A stretch of 64,000 nucleotides of DNA from assembly GCF_900290235.1 (NCBI RefSeq), contig NZ_OLMK01000119.1, positions 1 to 64,000 on the forward strand, read 5' to 3'. The translations under genes were made by a program, and so were the position numbers. The stretch's first letter is position 1; the number at the start of each line of letters is the position of its first letter. Origin of the DNA: Streptomyces sp. MA5143a (GTDB lineage Bacteria > Actinomycetota > Actinomycetes > Streptomycetales > Streptomycetaceae). Positions 17,466 through 25,712 of the stretch are shown piece by piece. The notes beneath the pieces are model-generated. The model did not search any database and was not told the DNA's origin. It saw only the letters and a list, made by a program, of their open reading frames with translations.

Positions 17466-18299
17466 TCAGTGTGTGGGGGTGTCGGTGAGGGGGGCGAGGA
17501 ACTTCGTGATCGCGTCGGCGACCCACTGCGGTTCCTCCTCCGGCAGCAGGTGGCCGCCGTGGGGATGCACCAGCTCCCGCGCGCCGGGGATGTCGCGGGC
17601 GAAGTGCTGGCCGTCGACGCCCGCGCTGCGCAGCGCGAGCGTGGGCACGCCGATGCGGGGGATCTGCGCGCTGCGGTCGGGCTGGTCGGTGTTGCACAAG
17701 TCGACGAAGGCCGAGCGGTTCCCGGGCCGGCTCATGAGCTCGTAGGCCCGGTCCACCATGGCGTCGTCCACGATCGTCGAATGGGGGCCCACGGTCGCGC
17801 GCAGGTTGCGCTCGATGGCGCCGCGCGGCATCACACGACGCAGAACGGGCCGCAACAGCGGATGGCGGGTCAGGCGCATGCCCGCGGGCATCTGCTTCTC
17901 CGGGTATCCGGTGGCATTGACCAGCACCAGGCCGGTCAGCCGCTCGGGGTGGTCCAGGGCGAGGTTCCAGGCGATGTTGCCGCCCAGCGAATTGCCCGCC
18001 ACCGCGTAGTGCTCCACCCCCAGCGCCGCCACGAAGGCCGCCACCGTCGCGGCGTACGTGGGAATGCGGTAGTCGCGGTCCCCGCGGGGGCCGGTGAGGC
18101 CGAACCCGGGCAGGTCGGGGCGGATCAAGTCGAACGACTCGGACAGCAGGCCCGTCGCACGGTCGAAGTGCTGGAGCGACGAACCGCTGCCGTGCAGCAG
18201 CACGAGTGCCGGGCCCTGCCCAGAGCGTTTGTAGTGGATGCGCAGACCGTCCACCGCGACGAACCGGGAGTCGGGCTGTGGCTCAGACCAGGAACTCAT
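17466..18299 (-). CDS. Alpha/beta hydrolase, meta-cleavage-product-hydrolase-like
   Basis: 277 residues. The nucleophile motif is YAVAGNSLGGNIAWNLAL, the oxyanion region is LVLLHGSGSS, and the His is in HPHGGHLLPEEEPQWV. The GNSLGG motif is typical of C-C bond hydrolases acting on ring-fission products and of epoxide-hydrolase relatives. It is the first gene of the four-gene operon. There is no ribosome site before ATG 18299, but a -35/-10 pair places the transcription start at the A of the ATG, so the mRNA is probably leaderless. Confidence 0.82.
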   Translation of the reverse strand: MSSWSEPQPDSRFVAVDGLRIHYKRSGQGPALVLLHGSGSSLQHFDRATGLLSESFDLIRPDLPGFGLTGPRGDRDYRIPTYAATVAAFVAALGVEHYAVAGNSLGGNIAWNLALDHPERLTGLVLVNATGYPEKQMPAGMRLTRHPLLRPVLRRVMPRGAIERNLRATVGPHSTIVDDAMVDRAYELMSRPGNRSAFVDLCNTDQPDRSAQIPRIGVPTLALRSAGVDGQHFARDIPGARELVHPHGGHLLPEEEPQWVADAITKFLAPLTDTPTH

Positions 18300-18305
18300 A
18301 ATGGC

Positions 18306-18335
18306 TACACTGTTACCGATAAGTGGTCGTGTCAA
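18306..18335 (-). promoter_or_regulatory. Leaderless promoter with overlapping palindrome
   Basis: On the minus strand, -35 TTGACA (18335-18330) and -10-like AGTGTA (18311-18306) are 18 nt apart, with the hydrolase ATG 7 nt beyond, as in leaderless transcripts. An imperfect 18-nt palindrome between CACT and AGTG (18308-18325) covers the spacer and could be an operator. Confidence 0.5.
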
Positions 18336-18387
18336 GTGCGGATGTGTTGCGGTGGCTGTCCAACACCTCGGGAGCCTGGCGCCGTGC

Positions 18388-18553
18388 ATGCGTTTCGTCG
18401 CCTATGACTGTCGTCACCAGCGCGGGACCGTCGTCGCGGAGGACCGCCTGCCATCCCGTCCCCGGGGCGCGCTCGCTCATGGAGCTGACCCGCTCCGGCG
18501 GCGGACTCGACGCGCTCCCGATCTGCAACGACTGGTCGGCCCGCGACCTGTAG
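18388..18553 (+). pseudogene. Remnant of an FAH-family hydrolase gene
   Basis: Pieces of a fumarylacetoacetate-hydrolase-family protein in the right order but broken. MRFVAYD (typical N-terminus) is in one frame; VPGARSLMELTRSGGGLDAL follows in another; a large deletion then joins directly to ICNDWSARDL, which belongs ~130 residues later in an intact protein, and ends in TAG. Such a gene would have been transcribed divergently from the hydrolase/monooxygenase operon and fits the same pathway. The stretch 18554-18668 shows nothing recognisable. Confidence 0.65.
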
Positions 18554-18668
18554 TCCGCGAGACGCAGGTCGGTCCGGGCCCGTGCGCATTCCCTCCATCA
18601 CCACGCAACACGTCTGGCCCCGCCACTCGCGCGGCGAGGCCAAGACCTCGAGACCTTCACACGCCTTC

Positions 18669-18767
18669 TAGGGTCTGTCGTTCGGATCATGCAGACTTCG
18701 GGCTACGGGCACCAATGGCTGCCGGTGAGCCCCGCGGCCCAGGGGTGATCCAAACGACAGGCCCTAG
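18669..18767. mobile_element. MITE-like element with ~20-bp terminal inverted repeats
   Basis: About 95 bp bounded by inverted repeats that start GGGTCTGTCGTTCGGATCA on the left and end TGATCCAAACGACAGGCCC on the right (two mismatches), flanked by TA on both sides. It encodes nothing. The ends resemble those of short, dispersed Streptomyces intergenic repeats related to IS ends. The right end supplies the stop codon of the neighbouring MFS gene. Confidence 0.7.
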
Positions 18768-20341
18768 GCCGGCTGCCGCCCGGTCACGCCCACGGCCGCC
18801 ACCACCGCGCCCACGACGCACAGCACACCGGCGACCAGCACCGACGTGTGCACACCGTTCATGAACGCCTGGTGGCTCCCCTCGGCCACGGCGGCCTTCA
18901 GCTGAGCCGGCATCTCACCCGAGACCGGCGCGACTCCCATCGCCACGGCGTCCTTCGCCTCACTCAGCCCCCGCGCGGCCTGTGCCGGTACTCCCGCCCC
19001 GGTCAGTTCGCCAGCGAGGGTCGAGCCGACCCTGCTGCCGATGAGCGACACCAGCACCGAGGTACCGAGCGCGCCACCGATCTGGAGCGCGGTCGACTGG
19101 AGGCCGCCCGCCACCCCGCCGTCCTGCACCGGCGCGTTGCCGACGACGGCGTCGGATGAGGACGCCATCACCATGCCGACACCCAGACCGAGCGCGATGA
19201 ACGGCGGCCACATGGCGGTGTACGACGACTCCGCGCTCCACCCCAGCATCGCGAAGCAGGCGACGGCCTGGAGCGCCATGCCGAGCGGCATGGTCAGACG
19301 CGGCCCGAACCGCGCTGTGAGAGCCGCGCCCAGCGGGGACGCCACAACCGAGGTGAGGCTCAGCGGCAGGGTGCGCACACCGGCCTCGACGGGGGAGAAA
19401 CCGCGTACGTTCTGGAGGTAGAGCATGACGAAGAAGATCACACCGAGCAGCACGAAGAAGTTCAGCGCGGTGATGACGGTGCCGATGGTCAGAGCCGGGT
19501 TGCGGAACAGACGCATGGGCAGCAAAGGCGCGGCGGTCCGGGTCTCGTGGAGACCGAAGAGCAGCAGGATCACCACACCCGCCGCCATCGAGCCCAGCGT
19601 GCCGCTCGAAATCCAGCCCCACGTCTCGCCCTTGACGACGCCGAACACGACGGCGAGCAGCCCCAGCGCAAGCAGGACGACGCCGACGACGTCGAAACTC
19701 TCGTCGTCGGCGGCGGCGTTCTTGCTCTGCGGCAGGACGACGGCGCTGAAGACGAGCGCGAGGACTCCGATGGGGGCGTTGATGTAGAAGACGGACTCCC
19801 AGTTCACGTGCTGGACGAGCAGTCCGCCGACGATGGGGCCGAGGGCGGTGGAGACCGAGGAGACCATCGCCCAGATACCGACCGCCATGCCGAACTTCCG
19901 CGGCGGGAACACGGCCCGCAGCATTCCCAGCGTGTTGGGCATCAACAGGGCTCCGAAGAAGCCCTGCACGGCCCGAAAGGCGATGACGCCCTCGATGGAC
20001 CCGACCAGCCCGATGGCGACGGACGCGATGGTGAAGCCCGCGACGCCGACCAGGTAGAAGGTGCGGCGGCCGAACCGGTCGCCGAGCTTGCCGCCGAGGA
20101 TCAGCGTGGCGGCGAGGGCCAGCAGGTAGGAGTTGGTCACCCACTGGAGATCGGCCGTCGAGGCGTTGAGGTCCCGGCCGATCTCGGGATTGGCGATCGA
20201 GACGACCGAGCCGTCGAGACCGACCATGAACAGGCCGAACGCGACGGCGATCAGCGTCAGCCAGGGGTTGTCCCGCCGCCCGCGCGGCCGGCCGGTGGTT
20301 GGGGGAGGAGTGGACAGACTGGTGGTGGTGAGGGAGGGCAT
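18764..20341 (-). CDS. MFS drug transporter, DHA2 (14-helix) type
   Basis: 525 residues with about 14 membrane segments. DHA2 motifs are MVGLDGSVVSIANPEIG, GGKLGDRFGRRTFYLVG and ALGPIVGGLLVQHVNWESVFYIN. It probably exports a toxic or antibiotic compound. The gene lies 66 bp... upstream-to-downstream after a MarR gene reading the same way, so MarR may control it. The TAG stop is formed by the end of the MITE-like element, so the natural C-terminus may have been slightly changed; no helix appears to be lost. The start ATG 20341 has only a weak ribosome site. Confidence 0.85.
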   Translation of the reverse strand: MPSLTTTSLSTPPPTTGRPRGRRDNPWLTLIAVAFGLFMVGLDGSVVSIANPEIGRDLNASTADLQWVTNSYLLALAATLILGGKLGDRFGRRTFYLVGVAGFTIASVAIGLVGSIEGVIAFRAVQGFFGALLMPNTLGMLRAVFPPRKFGMAVGIWAMVSSVSTALGPIVGGLLVQHVNWESVFYINAPIGVLALVFSAVVLPQSKNAAADDESFDVVGVVLLALGLLAVVFGVVKGETWGWISSGTLGSMAAGVVILLLFGLHETRTAAPLLPMRLFRNPALTIGTVITALNFFVLLGVIFFVMLYLQNVRGFSPVEAGVRTLPLSLTSVVASPLGAALTARFGPRLTMPLGMALQAVACFAMLGWSAESSYTAMWPPFIALGLGVGMVMASSSDAVVGNAPVQDGGVAGGLQSTALQIGGALGTSVLVSLIGSRVGSTLAGELTGAGVPAQAARGLSEAKDAVAMGVAPVSGEMPAQLKAAVAEGSHQAFMNGVHTSVLVAGVLCVVGAVVAAVGVTGRQPA

Positions 20342-20406
20342 ATGACGGTGCCTGTCTTCGTTGGAGAAGTCCTGGATGCCGCAGAGGCGACTTGAGGGCG
20401 CGCCAC

Positions 20407-20880
20407 TCAGCGCGCGGGGCGGCGCAGCTGCTCGGTGAGTGACCGGAGCGCGCCCAACGCGGCGCCCAGGGCTTCCAGTTCGCCGTCGGTGAGGGAGCGC
20501 AGTGCGTGCCCGAGATGGGCCCCCATCAGGTCCATGACCTCGGCGAGCCGCTGCTGGGCGGTGCGAGTGAGGTGCAGGTGCGCGATGCGCTTGTCGGCGG
20601 GGTCCTGCCGGCGTTCCAGCAGTCCCTGCTCGGTCAGCTGGCTGACCAGCGCGCTGACGTTGTTCGGCTTCATGTGCAGCGCATCGGCGGCCGCGCGCAC
20701 GGTGACCCCGTCATGGGCCTCGACATGGCGCAGCAGCGCGAGCTGGGCCTCGGGGGGCTTGGGATGCGGGAAGTCCTGTCCGACCTGCCGGTCGAGCGCC
20801 CGGTGCAGCGCGGGCAGGCATGCCGCGAGCGCGGCGGACACATGGTCGATGTCCTGCGCGGGCGCGCTGTGCTGAGGCAT
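20407..20880 (-). CDS. MarR-family transcriptional regulator
   Basis: 157 residues. The winged-helix DNA-binding domain is at about 55-115: TVRAAADALHMKPNNVSALVSQLTEQGLLERRQDPADKRIAHLHLT. The helices at both ends would form the dimer interface. ATG 20880 is placed exactly where transcription should start from the promoter at 20917-20888, so the message is probably leaderless. A perfect palindrome overlaps that promoter and is the likely autoregulatory operator. The DHA2 exporter downstream on the same strand is the probable target. Confidence 0.88.
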   Translation of the reverse strand: MPQHSAPAQDIDHVSAALAACLPALHRALDRQVGQDFPHPKPPEAQLALLRHVEAHDGVTVRAAADALHMKPNNVSALVSQLTEQGLLERRQDPADKRIAHLHLTRTAQQRLAEVMDLMGAHLGHALRSLTDGELEALGAALGALRSLTEQLRRPAR

Positions 20881-20887
20881 GCCGTCC

Positions 20888-20917
20888 AATATAGGTATGC
20901 AGAGATACCTATGTCAA
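20888..20917 (-). promoter_or_regulatory. marR-like promoter with perfect palindromic operator
   Basis: -35 TTGACA (20917-20912), 18-nt spacer, -10 TATATT (20893-20888), then 7 nt to the ATG. The palindrome ATAGGTAT-N6-ATACCTAT (20891-20912) covers the spacer and most of the -10, so a bound dimer would block RNA polymerase. Confidence 0.8.
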
Positions 20918-21048
20918 AGGATTTAATCGAGGGGCCGGGGCGGGCACCCGTACGTGCGGCGAGCTCGTCGACGGTCGCGCCGGAGGCCGTGGCCTTACGA
21001 GCGGCAGGCGTTCGCAGAGCAGCGGGTCGGACTCACTCGTCACCAGGG

Positions 21049-22062
21049 TCAGTCGATCTCTGCCTCACGCAGTCGGGGAACGACTTCGCGGCCGAACAAC
21101 TCGTGGGTCCTGCGCAGCGCCTCCGGCTCGAAGACATGGAAGCCGGCCAGGAAGTTGCCGACGCCAAGGGCCCGGCACTGGCGGATGATCTCGTCGGCCA
21201 CCTGTGGGGGAGTGCCGTGGATGAGCTCGTCGCGGTCGACCTGCGTTCTCGGCGCGTCGGGCGTCTTCATGACCTCGACACGGAAGCGGTGAAGCTCGTC
21301 GACGGCCTCCCGGCCGAGCTGTGCGGCCCGGTCCCGGTCCGCCGCGTCCTCCACGAGTACGACCTTGCGGCGGACGGCGACCCGGTCCGGCCCCGTCGGC
21401 CGCCCCGCCGAGCGGGCACCCTCCTGATAGGCCGCGAACACCGGCGTCAGCTTCTCGACGTCGGCGAAGCCACAGCACACCTTCAGCCCGCGTTCCCCGG
21501 CACGGCGGGCCGACGCCTCGCTCGTCGCGGCGGTCCAGACAGGTGGTGCGGACCGCAGAAAGTGCGGCGTGAGCCGTACGTCCTCGAACGAGAAGTGCTT
21601 GCCCCGGTGCGTGACACCCGGCTTGGTGACGGCGTCCAGCAGCACGTCCACTATCTCGCCGTGCACCTCGGTCGCCTGCTCACGGTCGATGCCGACGACG
21701 GCGAGCTCGAACGGAATGCCGCTGACGACCCCCATCTCCAGCCGTCCCCCGGTGAGGTGGTCCAGCATGGCGAACTCCTCGGCCACCCGCCATGGAGTGG
21801 TGTAGGCCGACACCGAGCCGAGCACGCCCAGGCGCAGGGTGGTGGTGCGGGCCGCGAGGTGCGCGATCAGCAGGTTCGGTGACGGGCTGTAGCCCGGCCC
21901 GAAATGGTGCTCGCTGAAGAAGATGCCCTCGAAACCAAGCGCCTCGTCGTCGACCCAGAGATCGAGATACCGGCGGATGTGTGCGTTCACCGCAGCGGGA
22001 TCGTCGCGAACGGCCGAGTCGTGTAGGGCGTGGAAGAACTCGAACAGCCATGGCTTGATCAC
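21049..22062 (-). CDS. LLM-class (luciferase-like) flavin-dependent oxidoreductase
   Basis: 337 residues with the luciferase-like TIM-barrel pattern: DDEALGFEGIFFSEHHFGPGYSPSPNLLIAHLAARTTTLRLGVLGSVSAYTTPWRVAEEFAMLDHLTGGRLEMGVVSGIP. These enzymes use reduced FMN or F420 to oxygenate or oxidise diverse substrates; this one looks closer to FMN-dependent alkanal-monooxygenase-like proteins. GTG 22062 is preceded by GGAG. It follows the MFS gene ending at 22139 on the same strand by 76 bp, so both may be co-transcribed. The substrate is unknown. Confidence 0.82.
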   Translation of the reverse strand: MIKPWLFEFFHALHDSAVRDDPAAVNAHIRRYLDLWVDDEALGFEGIFFSEHHFGPGYSPSPNLLIAHLAARTTTLRLGVLGSVSAYTTPWRVAEEFAMLDHLTGGRLEMGVVSGIPFELAVVGIDREQATEVHGEIVDVLLDAVTKPGVTHRGKHFSFEDVRLTPHFLRSAPPVWTAATSEASARRAGERGLKVCCGFADVEKLTPVFAAYQEGARSAGRPTGPDRVAVRRKVVLVEDAADRDRAAQLGREAVDELHRFRVEVMKTPDAPRTQVDRDELIHGTPPQVADEIIRQCRALGVGNFLAGFHVFEPEALRRTHELFGREVVPRLREAEID

Positions 22063-22138
22063 CGAAGTCTCCTGTATTGCACAGAGGTCAGCGAGGGCGT
22101 GGGCGCGTGCCTGCACCTCGCTGACCTCGTCGTAGGGG

Positions 22139-23677
22139 TCAGTCGGCCGTCGGCGGTGTCTTAGGTGCGCGCAGCAGGGCGCCGATCGCCGCGGCGGCGA
22201 CGACGACACTCACGGCGATCAGGGAGGCGGACAGGCCGTCCATGAAGGCGCTCTTGACGCCGTCGGCGAGGCCCGCGCCCCGGGCGCCGAGATGGTCGGC
22301 GACCTGGAGTCCGGCGGCCGCCGAGTGGCGTACCGATTCGGCCGCGTCGGCGGGGAGCCGGTCGACGGAGTCGGGCAGGGAGGAGCGGTAGTGGCTTCCG
22401 TAGATCGAGCCCATGAGGGCGATGCCGATCGCCGAACCGACCTCGCGGGTCGTGTCGTTCATGGCGGAGGCGACGCCCTGCTGCCCCCGGCCGAGGGAGC
22501 CGGTGATGGCCGCCGTGCCGACGGCCCCACTCAGGCCGATGCCGAAGCCCGCCAGGACCAGGCCGCCGAGGAAGGGCAGGTAGCCGGAGTCGACGCCGAG
22601 GAAGGAGATGACGTACAGGCCGATGGCGAGCAGGAAGAGGCCGGCGGACATGACCGCCTTCATGCCGACCCGGTTCACCAGGCGCGGGGTGAGCTGGGAG
22701 GTGGGAAGCACCGCCAGTGCCACCGGGACCAGGGCGAGGGCGGCCTTCAACGGGCTGTAGTCCAGGATGAGTTGCAGGTACTGGAGGCCGACGAAGAAGA
22801 AGCCGAAGACGGCCATGAACTGCACCAGGACGGTGACGGCGCCGGCCCGGAAGCCCCGGATGCCGAAAAGGGCGGGGTCGAGCAGGGGATGTTCGGTGCG
22901 CAGGCCGAGGAAGGCGTAGGCGGCGAAGGACACGATCGTGACGACGAAGGCGCCGACCACCACGGGTTCGGTCCAGCCCCGCTCATTGCCTTCGATGATG
23001 GCGTAGACCAGGGTGCCGATGGCCACGGCGGTGGTGATCGCTCCGGCCACATCGGGGCGGTGGGGGTGGGTGTCCCTGGTGTTGGGGGCCAGCAGGGCGG
23101 CGGCCAGTCCGGCGGCCAGGGCGGTGGCGGCACTGACGACGAAGATCGACCGCCAGGAGAACTGCTCCAGCAGGGCTCCGGCGACGAGCATGCCGATGAT
23201 CGCGCCCGCGGCCGCGAAGCCGGACCAGGTGGCCACCCCCTTGGCGCGCTGCTCGGGCGGGAAGGCCGCGGTGATCGTCGACAAAGTTCCCGGCATGATC
23301 ATCGCGGCGCCGAGACCCATGACCGCTCGCCAGGCGATCAGTGTGCTCGTGGAGTCGGTGAAGGAGGCGGCCAGGGAAGCGGCGCCGAACACGACCGTGC
23401 CGACGACGAGCACGTTACGGCGGCCCAGGCGGTCGCCGATCGCGCCGAGCGGCAGCACGAAGGCGGCCAGGGCCACGGTGTACGCGTCGGCGATCCAGGT
23501 CAGTGCGCCGTTGGAGGCCGACAGGTCGATGGCCAGGTCGGGCAGGGCCAGGTTGAGGGCGGAGACGGACGCGACGACCAGGACGAGTGACAGGCACATC
23601 GAACTCAGCACGCCGCGGGTGCCGGCGCGTCCGGTGGCGACAGGCGCCGCATCGTCCTGGTGGGGGGTGGTGATCAT
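22139..23677 (-). CDS. MFS transporter, DHA2 type
   Basis: 512 residues with about 14 membrane helices. Motifs are VSALNLALPDLAIDLSASNGALTWI, GAIGDRLGRRNVLVVG and GMLVAGALLEQFSWRSIFVVS. It is likely a proton-driven exporter. ATG 23677 has a weak GAGG site; a TTG-type start at 23764 would add 29 residues without similarity to the family. An inverted repeat at 23728-23743, in the promoter zone, suggests control by a repressor not identified here. Confidence 0.84.
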   Translation of the reverse strand: MITTPHQDDAAPVATGRAGTRGVLSSMCLSLVLVVASVSALNLALPDLAIDLSASNGALTWIADAYTVALAAFVLPLGAIGDRLGRRNVLVVGTVVFGAASLAASFTDSTSTLIAWRAVMGLGAAMIMPGTLSTITAAFPPEQRAKGVATWSGFAAAGAIIGMLVAGALLEQFSWRSIFVVSAATALAAGLAAALLAPNTRDTHPHRPDVAGAITTAVAIGTLVYAIIEGNERGWTEPVVVGAFVVTIVSFAAYAFLGLRTEHPLLDPALFGIRGFRAGAVTVLVQFMAVFGFFFVGLQYLQLILDYSPLKAALALVPVALAVLPTSQLTPRLVNRVGMKAVMSAGLFLLAIGLYVISFLGVDSGYLPFLGGLVLAGFGIGLSGAVGTAAITGSLGRGQQGVASAMNDTTREVGSAIGIALMGSIYGSHYRSSLPDSVDRLPADAAESVRHSAAAGLQVADHLGARGAGLADGVKSAFMDGLSASLIAVSVVVAAAAIGALLRAPKTPPTAD

Positions 23678-23727
23678 GGAGCCTCGGTGAGTGCTGGGGG
23701 CGACTGGGGACTGACCGCAGGGAAATA

Positions 23728-23743
23728 TTGACGAAAGTATCAA
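23728..23743. promoter_or_regulatory. Short inverted repeat upstream of MFS gene
   Basis: TTGACGAAAGTATCAA, with TTGA/TCAA outer half sites, about 50 bp before the MFS start on the minus strand. A minus-strand -35-like TTGACC lies about 20 bp further upstream. Operator role inferred from position only. Confidence 0.4.
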
Positions 23744-23864
23744 GTCTGATCTCGTCTTGGTCAACCTCGTCTGTCACCGCACCGTCCGGAGGCGTGATCG
23801 ACGTCATCCGGATGAGGCCGGCTCGTGCCGGCCTCCACCCGGGGCGTTCGGCCGCGCGGCTCGC

Positions 23865-25043
23865 TCAGGTGACGATCCGGCACGGAAGACTGCTCAGCCC
23901 GTGCAGGGTGTTGTTCACGATGAACTCCGGCTTGCCGATCTCGAACCGGCGCACCCGTGCCAGTAGTGCTGTGAGGAGGGCGTGCGCCTCCAGCTTGGCC
24001 AGGTTCTGGCCGACGCAGGCGTGGATGCCGACGCCGAAGGTCAGGTGATCGGAGGGCTTCCGCGTGATGTCGAAGCGCTCCGGGTCGCCCCACTTGCGCT
24101 CGTCGCGGTTGGCGGAGGCGTACATGACGGCGACGCGTTCGCCCGCGGGGATGGTGACGCCGTCGCACTCCCAAGCCCTGGTGGTCACCCTGCTGAAAAC
24201 GGTGACCGGAGACGCGATGCGCAGAACCTCGAGGTAGGCGGCGGGCACCAGCGACGGGTCGGCCCGCAGCGCGTCCCACTGGTCGGGGTGCTGGGCGAAC
24301 AGCCGGACGGCGGCCGCCAGGGAGAGGATCGTGGTGTCCATGCCCGTGGCGAGGAACGCCATCATGAGGGTGATCGCGGCGGCCTCGTCGATCTCGCCCG
24401 CGTCGACCGCCTCCCAGACGCGCGCCCCGAGACCGCCCTCGACGAGCCGGTCCTTGGCGGCGGTGGTGGTGACGTACCGCAGCAGGTCCTGCTGCTGTCG
24501 CATCGCGGCGGGTGTCCGCTCTCCCACGGGGCCCAGACCCTCGAAGGTGGAGGCACCGAACTCGAGCAGCTGGTCGCGGCCTTCCTCGGGGAGACCGATG
24601 AGATCGGCGACGAACCGCGGGGTGAACGCCTCCGCGAGGTCGGACACCGCGTCGAACTCCGCACCGGTCGCCAAGCGGTCGACGATGTCCTCCGCTGCGG
24701 CGGTCACCGAGGGACCCAGGTCCCGCAGCGCCCGGGGCATCAGCATGCGGGAGAGGATGACGCGCAGGGTGGTGTGGTGAGGGGGGTCGGAGGCGAGCAC
24801 GCCGCCGGCCATGAGCTCGTTCATCCCGGTCGCGAAGCCCACGCCGGACGCGGAGCTGAACGTCTCGTGATCACGCAACGCGGTACCGACCTGCTCGTAC
24901 CGCGGCAACGCCCACGCGTCGAACCGGCTGAGCCGGACCACCGGTCCCGCATCCCGAAGACGCGAATACACCGGATAGGGATCGAGAAGCGTGTCCGTGG
25001 CGAAAAGGTCGACATCGCTTGAGGGCAGGGTCGTTGAAGGCAT
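23865..25043 (-). CDS. Cytochrome P450, CYP199-like
   Basis: 392 residues. The haem-binding loop is FGVGIHACVGQNLAKLE with the Cys at residue 343, the I-helix is FLATGMDTT, and the ExxR is EVLR in the K-helix. The N-terminal pattern (DVDLFATDTLLDPYPVYSRLRDAGPVVRLSRFDAWALPRYEQV) and the end (VNNTLHGLSSLP) match CYP199A enzymes, which O-demethylate or hydroxylate para-substituted benzoates. The second of two adjacent ATGs is chosen because it has better spacing from GGAG and puts the haem Cys at 343, as in the two other P450s of this window. No ferredoxin gene lies next to it; partners may come from the two Fd/reductase pairs nearby. Confidence 0.88.
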   Translation of the reverse strand: MPSTTLPSSDVDLFATDTLLDPYPVYSRLRDAGPVVRLSRFDAWALPRYEQVGTALRDHETFSSASGVGFATGMNELMAGGVLASDPPHHTTLRVILSRMLMPRALRDLGPSVTAAAEDIVDRLATGAEFDAVSDLAEAFTPRFVADLIGLPEEGRDQLLEFGASTFEGLGPVGERTPAAMRQQQDLLRYVTTTAAKDRLVEGGLGARVWEAVDAGEIDEAAAITLMMAFLATGMDTTILSLAAAVRLFAQHPDQWDALRADPSLVPAAYLEVLRIASPVTVFSRVTTRAWECDGVTIPAGERVAVMYASANRDERKWGDPERFDITRKPSDHLTFGVGIHACVGQNLAKLEAHALLTALLARVRRFEIGKPEFIVNNTLHGLSSLPCRIVT

Positions 25044-25712
25044 CATTGGCTCCGAGGTCGACGGCCGCCGTGTCAGCCGGCGCGGCTGTCACGGTGTGCG
25101 TTCGCTGCGAGCGCCGTGCTCTTGTCCAGAAGTCCGCGTCATCAGCGGCCCGGCGGCCCACCAGCCGGTCCTCACACCGGCTTCTCCCACGGGTGTGCGG
25201 CACGAGAACGCCGGCCGCTGCACAAGAGCCGCTTCACACGGGCCGCTTCACACGGCGCTCGCTGTTCCATCGATCATGCCCATCGGCACGGGCCGGGGTC
25301 CAACAACGAATTGCGCATGTACTGATCGAAGGTTTCGATTCACATGGGTCAATCGTCATCTCCGATGGCTGTGTGCCAGCATCCGTGTTGGACTCCGGGG
25401 CCCGCTGAGCAGCATCATCAGCGAGGGACAGCAACAACGGACAGGCGGCCCGCGAGATCTGTGGAGAGCGGTACTTCGCCTCGTTCCGCATGGATTTCGA
25501 GTACCGCTCACGCTCGAAGGCAGACGAGGGGCATCGACCACTCCGGTGGCCCCCACCCGCAGTCTCCCGCCATCCACGACAAGGGCATCCACACAAACGG
25601 TCCGAGTCGCCCGAGGCCGCCTTGCGGATGGTCACATCACCCGCACCCGCACCCGGCCCACCGGCGTGGACCGTGCCCGCGCACCGACCTTCCCGACAAT
25701 GGAGTCGCCCTC
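25044..25712. other. Divergent control region, no gene seen
   Basis: 669 bp between the divergent P450 and aldehyde dehydrogenase genes. It is less G+C-rich around 25310-25350 (TACTGATCGAAGGTTTCGAT), a likely promoter zone. A 14-bp unit GCCGCTTCACACGG is repeated twice in tandem at 25228-25255. No convincing coding sequence. Confidence 0.5.

Noticed and set aside
25228..25255. Tandem 14-bp repeat considered as a CRISPR-like or iteron array
   Set aside because: Only two copies and no spacer structure; no cas or rep genes nearby.
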